Under the pieces are notes generated by a model. The model saw only the letters and a list, made by a program, of their open reading frames with translations. It searched no databases and was not told where the DNA came from. 12,455 nucleotides of DNA from Gammaproteobacteria bacterium. GTDB taxonomy: Bacteria > Pseudomonadota > Gammaproteobacteria > Pseudomonadales > Azotimanducaceae. The stretch is taken from assembly GCA_030432795.1 (NCBI GenBank), contig JAUILW010000051.1:1-12455 (forward strand). The letters run 5' to 3'. Of this stretch, positions 7,392 to 12,455 are shown piece after piece. Position 1 is the stretch's first letter, and every line of letters starts with the position of its first letter. The position numbers and the translations under genes were made by a program.

Positions 7392-8462
7392 CTAATCGCC
7401 GGCGGTCACCACCTGATCGCGACCACCACGCTTGGCCTCGTAAAGCGCATGATCTGCCCGCTGAAGAAGGTCCTCCACCGACTCACCGAGACGATAGCGC
7501 GCGATCCCGCAGGAGACCGTCATACGCTGTGAAGCATCCGGCCGACCATCGATCACCAGAGCTCTCGTTCCGGCGCAGAGCCGTTCACATACACGCCTCG
7601 CCACCGCCTCATTGGCCCCCACAAGCACCAGCAGGAACTCCTCGCCGCCGAAACGCGCCACATAATCCATCGATCGCACCAGGCCGCAGGCCAGATCCGC
7701 AAACTGCACCAGCGCCCGGTCGCCGGCCACATGACCGAGCTCGTCGTTGACGCGCTTGAAGTGGTCCAGATCGCAGTAGCACACCGTGAACTCCAGCCGG
7801 TCACGATCTGCCAGCGCTTTGTGCCGGTGCAACGCCTCGGTGATGTAACGCCGATTGAACGTGCCCGTGAGCTCGTCACGCATGGCAGCGATCGACAGCT
7901 CGGCAACAGATCGCTCGAGGTGCTGGTGCCGAGACTCTGCGCGACGGCGAAGCTCATGCAGATCGCGGGCGAAATACAATGTACCTGCAAGAAGAAACGA
8001 AAATGCAACGCCTGCCAACGCCTCGAACGCCGTATCAACGACACCCACAGACAGGAGAACCGCCGCCGAGGTCACATAGGAAAGCCAGGTAATCACCGCA
8101 ATGAATACAACACGATCCTGGTGCAGGCGCAGGCTGGCATACAAAAGGCCAAACAGAGGCACCACGAGCAATAGAAAGCGCAGTTCGCTCGGCACAAGGA
8201 CCGCCACCACGACGCTGCCAACGTTAAACCAGAGCAGGCGATAGAACACGACGCGGAGCGTGCGCGACACTTCAAGCGCTCTACCCTGCCAGCATAGCGC
8301 CACGACGCCGGCCAACCAGATGGTAACCAGCGCCAGGTAGAAGTCGCCGCGAATCCGAACGTATTGCGCATCTACCAACGCCCAGGCGAAGGCGAGGTAG
8401 ATCAACGCCGCGAGAACGACGATCGCGAATCGATGGCTTTTCTGCAGGTTGAAGATGAACAC
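7392..8462 (-). CDS. membrane-bound diguanylate cyclase (six transmembrane helices + GGEEF)
   Basis: Inner-membrane enzyme that joins two GTP into cyclic di-GMP. 356 residues. Six hydrophobic segments, about 12-30, 41-57, 70-90, 93-109, 117-139 and 145-163, form a MASE-like sensor region whose ligand is unknown. A short charged, probably coiled linker (165-190) follows, then the GGDEF domain: RDELTGTFNRRY, CDLDHFKRVND (D231, D233), the signature GGEEF at 272-276, and YEAKRGGRD near the end. RSMD at 263-266 is a proper RxxD inhibitory site at the canonical spacing, so product feedback is expected. The only start fitting the membrane domain is GTG at 8462; there is no internal Met before residue 194, and the upstream frame offers no other start before glpK. 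The Shine-Dalgarno is weak. Downstream, 49 bases away, is the PilZ-DUF1631-GGDEF-EAL gene; upstream, 104 bases away, glpK ends on the same strand. Confidence 0.92.
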   Translation of the reverse strand: MFIFNLQKSHRFAIVVLAALIYLAFAWALVDAQYVRIRGDFYLALVTIWLAGVVALCWQGRALEVSRTLRVVFYRLLWFNVGSVVVAVLVPSELRFLLLVVPLFGLLYASLRLHQDRVVFIAVITWLSYVTSAAVLLSVGVVDTAFEALAGVAFSFLLAGTLYFARDLHELRRRAESRHQHLERSVAELSIAAMRDELTGTFNRRYITEALHRHKALADRDRLEFTVCYCDLDHFKRVNDELGHVAGDRALVQFADLACGLVRSMDYVARFGGEEFLLVLVGANEAVARRVCERLCAGTRALVIDGRPDASQRMTVSCGIARYRLGESVEDLLQRADHALYEAKRGGRDQVVTAGD

Positions 8463-8480
8463 TCCGCGGTACGACGTGCC

Positions 8481-8559
8481 GCCGCAACTCCTATTTGTAA
8501 AAGCGAAGTGTACCGATCACGCCCGCCGAACGTCTGCCGCAACTCGTGACGCTTTGTAA
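8481..8559 (-). repeat. duplicated composite motif upstream of the diguanylate cyclase gene
   Basis: On the plus strand GCCGCAACTC occurs at 8481-8490 and 8536-8545. Each copy is followed by TTTGTAA (8494-8500 and 8553-8559), after 3 and 7 bases. Read in the direction of the cyclase gene this is TTACAAA...GAGTTGCGGC twice, the nearer copy ending 19 bases before the GTG. The placement fits a repeated regulator site or a leader element. I recognise no known binding consensus. Confidence 0.45.
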
Positions 8560-8574
8560 GGGTTTTTTACAAAG
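8552..8574. repeat. perfect 8-bp inverted repeat at the glpK 3' end
   Basis: CTTTGTAA (8552-8559) and TTACAAAG (8567-8574) are exact reverse complements around a 7-base loop. The right arm contains the glpK TAA stop. The stem is AT-rich, and no T-run follows it on the minus strand, so it is a poor intrinsic terminator. The shared TTTGTAA core with the duplicated motif makes an operator as likely as an mRNA hairpin. Confidence 0.5.
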
Positions 8575-10069
8575 ATCTGCCTGGAGCCGTTGCTGTAGCC
8601 TGGGCGACGGCGCTACGCCAACCGCGCAGCAGCGCCTCCCGCCGAGGCTGCGCCATGCTCGCCGCGAAGCTGCGGTCCATCTGCCAGAGGGCTGCAGCCG
8701 ATTCGAGATCGGCGAATTCACCGGCACCCACTGCAGCCAGCATGGCCGCCCCGAGCGCAGTCGTCTCCGTCACCTGCGGCCGCTGCACCGTCACATCAAG
8801 CAGGTCAGCAAGAAACTGACATAACCAGTCATTGGCAACCATGCCACCATCGACACGGAGCTCGGTCACCTGAACACCATCTGCCGCCATAGCCTCGAGC
8901 AGGTCGCGAGTCTGGTAGGCAACCGCCTGCACGGTCGCGGTGACAATGTCGCTCACGTTGCTGGCCAGGGTCAGCCCGGTGATCAGACCGCGCACGTCGG
9001 GCCGCCAGTGCGGTGCGCCTAGTCCGGTAAACGCCGGCACCACATACACACCTCTCGTATCGCCTCCCGTGGCACGGCAGTGACTTTCCGTATCAGCGGC
9101 CTGGGCAATGACGCCGAGCTCGTCACGCAGCCACTTCACCGCCTGCCCGGCAACGAATATGCTGCCTTCGAGCGCATAAGTGGCTTGCCCCTGAAGGCGG
9201 TAAGCAACCGTGCTGAGCAGCGCGTTGCCGGACACGGGAGCTTGGGTTCCTGCATTGGCCATGACGAAACAGCCCGTACCGTAGGTACTCTTCGTCATAC
9301 CTTCGCGCAAGCATGCCTGCCCCACCAACGCCGCCTGCTGATCCCCGGCCACGCCACGAATCGGCAGCGCTGCGCCAAACAACGCAGATTCCGTCTCGCC
9401 AAAGTCCGCAGCACTGTCGAGCACTTCGGGCAATACGGCTCGCGGCACGTTGAACATACGCAACAGATCATCGCTCCACACCTGACGGTGAATGTCGAAG
9501 AGCTGGGTTCTACTGGCGTTGGTGGCGTCGGTGACGTGGCGGGCACCGCCTGTCAGGCGGAAGATGAGAAAACTATCCACCGTGCCGAAGCACAGCTCGC
9601 CACGCTCTGCTCGGCGTCGAAGGTCTGCGTCGCTATCGAGGATCCAGGCCAACTTGCTGGCAGAGAAGTAAGGGTCTATCAGCAAGCCCGTTTGCGCCTG
9701 AATCAGCGCCTCGCATCCTGCGGTTCGCAGGGCTTCACACTGCTCCTGGGTACGGCGGTCCTGCCAGACAATGGCCGGGTGTACGCATTCACCGGTCTGC
9801 CGATCCCACAGCAGCACCGTCTCTCGCTGGTTGGTGATGCCCAGCGCAGCAATCTCGCCAATGCCGACTCCCGCCTGTGCCACTGCCTGGCGGGCGCTAT
9901 CGAGCGTCGTGCTCCAAAGTACCTCCGGGTCCTGCTCCACCCAACCATCCGCCGGATAGCTGGCGTCGAACTCCTGCTGTGCGACGGCGACCGCCCGCCC
10001 CTGGGTGTCGAAAAGGATCGCCCTGGAAGAGGATGTCCCCTGGTCCAGCGCAAGCAGGTAGCGAGCCAT
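8567..10069 (-). CDS. glpK: glycerol kinase
   Basis: Phosphorylates glycerol to sn-glycerol 3-phosphate with ATP, the entry step of glycerol use; cytosolic FGGY-family kinase. 500 residues, typical length. Seen: LALDQGTSSSRA (7-17, phosphate loop), NQRET with the glycerol-contacting Arg82/Glu83, DPYFSASK with Tyr134, GVAGDQQAAL with Asp243 as catalytic base, STYGTGCF, and LRVDGGM (404-410, ATP site). The FGGY family signature region lies about 351-371 (GAPHWRPDVRG). At the position of the E. coli fructose-1,6-bisphosphate loop (GGTR) this protein reads FGAALPIRG, so that inhibition is probably absent. The ATG at 10069 is chosen because GGAGG stands 6 bases before it; a TTG at 10096 would add nine residues without a site. 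No glpF, glpD or glpR is in the window. The c-di-GMP genes follow on the same strand. Confidence 0.95.
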   Translation of the reverse strand: MARYLLALDQGTSSSRAILFDTQGRAVAVAQQEFDASYPADGWVEQDPEVLWSTTLDSARQAVAQAGVGIGEIAALGITNQRETVLLWDRQTGECVHPAIVWQDRRTQEQCEALRTAGCEALIQAQTGLLIDPYFSASKLAWILDSDADLRRRAERGELCFGTVDSFLIFRLTGGARHVTDATNASRTQLFDIHRQVWSDDLLRMFNVPRAVLPEVLDSAADFGETESALFGAALPIRGVAGDQQAALVGQACLREGMTKSTYGTGCFVMANAGTQAPVSGNALLSTVAYRLQGQATYALEGSIFVAGQAVKWLRDELGVIAQAADTESHCRATGGDTRGVYVVPAFTGLGAPHWRPDVRGLITGLTLASNVSDIVTATVQAVAYQTRDLLEAMAADGVQVTELRVDGGMVANDWLCQFLADLLDVTVQRPQVTETTALGAAMLAAVGAGEFADLESAAALWQMDRSFAASMAQPRREALLRGWRSAVAQATATAPGRSL

Positions 10070-10075
10070 ATCTGG

Positions 10076-10080
10076 CCTCC
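10076..10080 (-). promoter_or_regulatory. ribosome binding site of glpK
   Basis: CCTCC on the plus strand, i.e. GGAGG on the coding strand, 6 bases before the ATG at 10069. It decides the start. Confidence 0.8.
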
Positions 10081-10143
10081 GAATATTAGGCCTCAAGTTC
10101 GGTGCAATGTGCGCAAACCACAGGAAGCTTTCAAGTGGTTACC

Positions 10144-10267
10144 CGATCCACAGGATATGCACAGTCTATCCCCCGGTTCAGGAGACGATTTCGCCCCCTT
10201 TATCCCATGTTTATCCCCAACTTATGCCCACTCCAGCGGATTCCCGGCTTATCGCCCTTTATGCCTT
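10144..10267 (+). promoter_or_regulatory. phased ladder of DnaA-box-like nonamers upstream of nrdA
   Basis: Sites resembling TTWTNCACA, all in the same orientation: CGATCCACA (10144), ATATGCACA (10155), CTATCCCCC (10166), TTATCCCAT (10200), TTATCCCCA (10211), TTATGCCCA (10222), TTATCGCCC (10249) and TTATGCCTT (10259). Three (10155, 10211, 10222) match the relaxed DnaA box at 8/9; the others at 6-7/9. Start spacings are 11, 11, 34, 11, 11, 27 and 10, so most lie on one face of the helix. The cluster is directly upstream of the candidate nrdA promoter. DnaA is known to act at the E. coli nrdAB promoter; its role here is inference. Confidence 0.4.
10198..10230 (+). repeat. three tandem 11-bp units with core YTTATSCCCA
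   Basis: CTTTATCCCAT, GTTTATCCCCA and ACTTATGCCCA stand head to tail with no spacer. The near-identity and the exact 11-base period are visible directly. They form the densest part of the DnaA-box-like ladder. Confidence 0.6.
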
Positions 10268-10294
10268 GCAATCAGGGCATCATCGCACTATGTT
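10266..10294 (+). promoter_or_regulatory. candidate sigma-70 promoter of nrdA
   Basis: TTGCAA (10266-10271) and TATGTT (10289-10294) are separated by 17 bases and each match consensus at 4/6. The -10 element lies inside the left NrdR box, the usual geometry for NrdR repression. A second -10-like TATATC (10318-10323) lies inside the right box but has no good -35. If this promoter is used, the nrdA leader is about 510 bases. Confidence 0.4.
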
Positions 10295-10300
10295 GTGTGC
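10285..10300 (+). promoter_or_regulatory. NrdR box 1 (left, weaker)
   Basis: GCACTATGTTGTGTGC matches the NrdR consensus acaCwAtATaTwGtgT at 11 of 16 positions and has symmetric GCAC/GTGC ends. It covers the -10 of the candidate promoter. NrdR boxes normally occur as pairs, and the stronger box begins 29 bases to the right. Confidence 0.55.
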
Positions 10301-10313
10301 GGGATGCGGGAAA

Positions 10314-10329
10314 GCACTATATCTAGTGT
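10314..10329 (+). promoter_or_regulatory. NrdR box 2 (right, strong)
   Basis: GCACTATATCTAGTGT matches the NrdR consensus at 14 of 16 positions. NrdR is the ATP/dATP-sensing repressor of ribonucleotide reductase operons in bacteria. Finding its box upstream of nrdA, paired with a second copy, makes this assignment firm, although the distance to the start codon (about 480 bases) is long. Confidence 0.75.
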
Positions 10330-10489
10330 TTCAGGCGACTCTCCCGGCATGGAAGTCGTCATCGAACTTTCGCCCACAGTGTGGCATCAGCATGGATTCA
10401 ACCGCCAGCAGCAGGCGTACTTGGCGCATTATCCGGGCTATCGACATTGGCAGGCATCGTTCGACGCTTCGCACCCCGAAAAATACAAC

Positions 10490-10513
10490 TTGACCAGGTC
10501 AATATATTGACCT
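10490..10513. promoter_or_regulatory. perfect 18-bp palindrome plus third half-site, candidate operator
   Basis: AGGTCAATATATTGACCT (10496-10513) is an exact palindrome. The preceding TTGACC (10490-10495) pairs with its left arm to give a second, overlapping palindrome, TTGACC-A-GGTCAA (10490-10502). There are thus three half-sites of GGTCAA/TTGACC, as for a dimer that can bind in two registers. I cannot assign the regulator. Confidence 0.55.
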
Positions 10514-10616
10514 TAGCCCAAACCATGGCGCAACGGCGATTCTATCGTCCGAACACAGTCGCACATGATAAGGCGCAGGCGACAGGGCATAGATGGCCGG
10601 GGGCAAGTTGCGGAAC

Positions 10617-10640
10617 GCACTGAAAAGAAAGCACTGAAAA
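10617..10640 (+). repeat. direct repeat GCACTGAAAA
   Basis: GCACTGAAAA occurs at 10617-10626 and 10631-10640, four bases apart (GAAA). Short and possibly meaningless, but it lies in the nrdA leader next to other repeats. Confidence 0.4.
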
Positions 10641-10721
10641 CAGCAAGCAGTAGATAGATAGCAGCAGACAGACTGACGCCCACGAACAAGCAGCCACGCA
10701 AGCGGCGAAGTGCGCACAGAA

Positions 10722-10757
10722 GCACGCACTGGAGCGCACACCGGAGCGCGCACTGGA
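10722..10757 (+). repeat. 12-bp imperfect tandem repeat in the nrdA leader
   Basis: Three adjoining units: GCACGCACTGGA, GCGCACACCGGA and GCGCGCACTGGA. A weaker fourth unit precedes them (GTGCGCACAGAA, 10710-10721). The array ends 55 bases before the nrdA ATG. It may affect leader structure or be neutral. Confidence 0.55.
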
Positions 10758-10801
10758 CTGACGCGTAGACGTACAGACGAGACATACGAAAACGAATTTC
10801 G

Positions 10802-10808
10802 AAAGGAG
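10802..10808 (+). promoter_or_regulatory. ribosome binding site of nrdA
   Basis: AAAGGAG lies 4 bases before the ATG at 10813 and fixes the start of the nrdA frame. Confidence 0.8.
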
Positions 10809-10812
10809 CCAC

Positions 10813-12455
10813 ATGCAAACGGACACCCAGGTTTCCAACCACCCGCCAGCCGCACAGACGCAAGCGCCCACCACCGCGACGCCGTCGTTGAATGCATCCC
10901 TCACCGCCACGGCCCCAGGCGAGCTCAGGGTCATCAAACGCAACGGCACGGTTGTGCGCTATACGGACGACAAAATTGCGGTCGCCCTGACGAAAGCCTT
11001 CCTTGCCGTCGAGGGCGGCACGGCGGCCGCGTCGCCACGCATCCGCGAGCTGGTGGCAGCGCTGACGAAACAGGTATCCGAAGCGTTCAAGCGCCGTCTG
11101 CCGAGCGGCGGTACGTTGCACATTGAAGATGTTCAGGATCAGGTAGAGCTCGCACTGATGCGCTCCGGCGAGCACAAGGTGGCCCGTTCCTACGTGCTCT
11201 ACCGCGAAGGAAGAGCACGTGAGCGACAGGAGAAGAACCAGCAGGCCGGTGTAGAAGCACAACGCCCGTCCATCAACGTCGTGCTGGCCGACGGCACCAC
11301 CGAGCCGCTGGATGTGGACCGTTTGCGCACGCTGGTCACAGAAGCCTGTGACGGTTTGGGCGATGTGGATGCAGAGCGCATCATCGAAGAATCGTTGACC
11401 AACATGTACGACGGTATCGCAGTGGCAGATGTCGCCACATCTACGTTGATTACCGCACGCACGCTCATCGAGGAAGAACCGAACTACACCTACGTTTCCT
11501 CCCGCCTGCTGCTCGATGAGCTGCGCACGGAAGCGTTGTCGTTCATGAACGTGCAGAAGCCCAATGCCACCGCAGGTGACTTCCGCGCCACACAATCCGA
11601 GATGCTCACGCTGTATCCGGCAGCTTTCAAAGCGTTCATCGCCAAAGGCATCGAGCTCGAGCTTTTAGCACCGCAGCTCGCCAACTACGATCTCAGCCGC
11701 CTCGGCGAGGCCCTGCGGCCGGAGCGCGACCAGCAGTTCACCTACCTCGGCCTGCAGACGCTGTACGACCGCTACTTCATTCACTGGAACGAAAGCCGCT
11801 TCGAGCTGCCGCAGGTGTTCTTCATGCGCGTAGCAATGGGGCTTGCGCATCAGGAGGATGACCCGAATGCGCGCGCGATCGAGTTCTACGACCTGTTGAG
11901 CTCATTCGACTACATGAGCTCAACGCCGACATTGTTCAACGCCGGCACGCTGCGGCCGCAACTGTCGTCCTGTTTCCTCACCACCGTGCCGGACACGCTG
12001 GACGGTATTTACGGTGCCATTCACGACAACGCCATGCTGTCGAAGTGGGCAGGCGGCCTCGGCAACGACTGGACCCCAGTGCGTGCACTTGGCTCTTACA
12101 TCAAGGGCACCAACGGCAAGTCGCAGGGTGTGGTGCCGTTCCTCAAGGTGGTCAACGACACCGCCGTGGCAGTCAATCAGGGCGGCAAGCGCAAGGGTGC
12201 TGTGTGCGCCTACCTGGAAACCTGGCACCTGGACATCGAGGAGTTTCTGGAGCTTCGCAAGAACACTGGCGACGACCGGCGCCGCACGCACGACATGAAC
12301 ACGGCCAACTGGATTCCGGACCTGTTCATGAAACGCGTCATGCAGGACGGCGAATGGACGCTGTTCTCGCCAAGCGACGTAGGCGATTTGCACGACCTGT
12401 ACGGCAAGGCGTTTGAGCGCCGCTACGAACTGTACGAAGAGCAGACCCGCAGCGG
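10813..12455 (+). CDS. nrdA: class Ia ribonucleoside-diphosphate reductase, large (alpha) subunit, 3' end missing
   Basis: Reduces ribonucleoside diphosphates to deoxyribonucleotides together with the NrdB radical subunit; cytosolic. The frame is open from the ATG at 10813 (after AAAGGAG) to the window end: 547 full codons of a protein usually over 900 residues in the two-cone type. Order: an Ala/Thr/Pro-rich, probably disordered tail (1-37); ATP-cone 1 about 38-137 (VIKRNGTVVRYTDDKI, then EDVQDQVELALMRSGEHKVARSYVLYR); ATP-cone 2 about 153-242, degenerate in its VxKRxG motif (NVVLADGT), which aligns with the single E. coli cone; then the catalytic barrel, with MSSTPTLFNAGTLRP and QLSSC, whose Cys387 is the first redox-active cysteine (E. 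coli C225 equivalent), and NQGGKRKGA. The thiyl-radical Cys and the C-terminal cysteine pair lie outside. P. aeruginosa NrdA has the same two-cone layout, where only cone 1 binds dATP; the same is inferred here. nrdB is expected beyond the window. Confidence 0.95.
   Translation, partial: MQTDTQVSNHPPAAQTQAPTTATPSLNASLTATAPGELRVIKRNGTVVRYTDDKIAVALTKAFLAVEGGTAAASPRIRELVAALTKQVSEAFKRRLPSGGTLHIEDVQDQVELALMRSGEHKVARSYVLYREGRARERQEKNQQAGVEAQRPSINVVLADGTTEPLDVDRLRTLVTEACDGLGDVDAERIIEESLTNMYDGIAVADVATSTLITARTLIEEEPNYTYVSSRLLLDELRTEALSFMNVQKPNATAGDFRATQSEMLTLYPAAFKAFIAKGIELELLAPQLANYDLSRLGEALRPERDQQFTYLGLQTLYDRYFIHWNESRFELPQVFFMRVAMGLAHQEDDPNARAIEFYDLLSSFDYMSSTPTLFNAGTLRPQLSSCFLTTVPDTLDGIYGAIHDNAMLSKWAGGLGNDWTPVRALGSYIKGTNGKSQGVVPFLKVVNDTAVAVNQGGKRKGAVCAYLETWHLDIEEFLELRKNTGDDRRRTHDMNTANWIPDLFMKRVMQDGEWTLFSPSDVGDLHDLYGKAFERRYELYEEQTRS

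Larger units (their letters stand above)
10330..10812 (+). other. long 5' leader of nrdA
   Basis: About 480 bases between the NrdR boxes and the nrdA ATG with no convincing gene. It contains a short open frame (10304 or 10349 to 10510), the 18-base palindrome with a third half-site (10490-10513), a GCACTGAAAA direct repeat, and GC-rich 12-base tandem repeats (10722-10757). I found no clear intrinsic terminator and recognise no riboswitch. It may hold a second, nearer promoter; the palindrome centre TATATT (10503-10508) is a good -10 without a proper -35. Confidence 0.4.

Noticed and set aside
10083..10088. TAATAT as a glpK -10 element on the minus strand
   Set aside because: A start from it would fall inside the GGAGG ribosome binding site, and no -35 is at the right distance.
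10144..10267. Replication origin
   Set aside because: The DnaA-box-like cluster lacks an obvious AT-rich unwinding region and the usual origin neighbours (dnaA, dnaN, gidA, parAB); regulation of nrdA explains it better.
9080..10510. 476-codon plus-strand open frame antisense to glpK and running into the intergenic region
   Set aside because: It lies opposite a well-conserved glpK with clear motifs, has no recognisable domain and no ribosome binding site; such frames arise from GC-biased third positions. Only its last part in the nrdA leader is kept as a low-interest observation.
10513..11595. 360-codon minus-strand open frame opposite nrdA
   Set aside because: It overlaps the conserved ATP-cones of nrdA; its repeated VRAPVCAPVRAS stretch is only the 12-bp DNA repeat read on the other strand.

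Overview
GC-rich chromosomal DNA that reads as a free-living gammaproteobacterium, somewhere around the Pseudomonadales/Oceanospirillales. The pointers are a class Ia ribonucleotide reductase with two N-terminal ATP-cones (as in Pseudomonas), a DUF1631-containing c-di-GMP protein, and an argD-argF pair. No genus can be named from this window. There are seven genes: two run off the window ends and five are complete. I see no tRNA, rRNA, insertion sequence, phage gene or CRISPR array.

Left part, plus strand (1-3059). The 3' two thirds of a PLP-dependent C-S lyase of the MalY/PatB family is followed by a terminator-like hairpin. Then comes the arginine pair argD (acetylornithine aminotransferase) and argF (ornithine carbamoyltransferase), one base apart and almost certainly translationally coupled. 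ArgD makes N-acetylornithine and, after deacetylation by another enzyme, ArgF converts ornithine to citrulline.

Middle, minus strand (3299-10069). Transcribed right to left are glpK (glycerol kinase), a six-helix membrane diguanylate cyclase with an intact product-inhibition site, and a very large cytosolic protein with the order PilZ - DUF1631 - GGDEF - EAL. The last two form a c-di-GMP pair: a feedback-limited synthase next to a multidomain protein that can probably bind, make and/or degrade the same messenger. A duplicated composite motif and a hairpin lie between glpK and the cyclase gene.

Right part (10070-12455). A 743-base divergent intergenic region separates glpK from nrdA, which begins at 10813 and runs off the right end. 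It is the most information-dense non-coding stretch here. Going towards nrdA it holds a ladder of DnaA-box-like nonamers at about 11-base steps, a candidate promoter overlapped by two NrdR boxes, an 18-base perfect palindrome with a third half-site, and a leader of about 500 bases with short tandem repeats just before a good ribosome binding site. This suggests nrdA is under dual nucleotide-pool (NrdR) and replication-initiator (DnaA) control, with an unexplained long leader and an unidentified operator. The two most novel items are that leader/operator architecture and the four-domain c-di-GMP protein beside its own cyclase.
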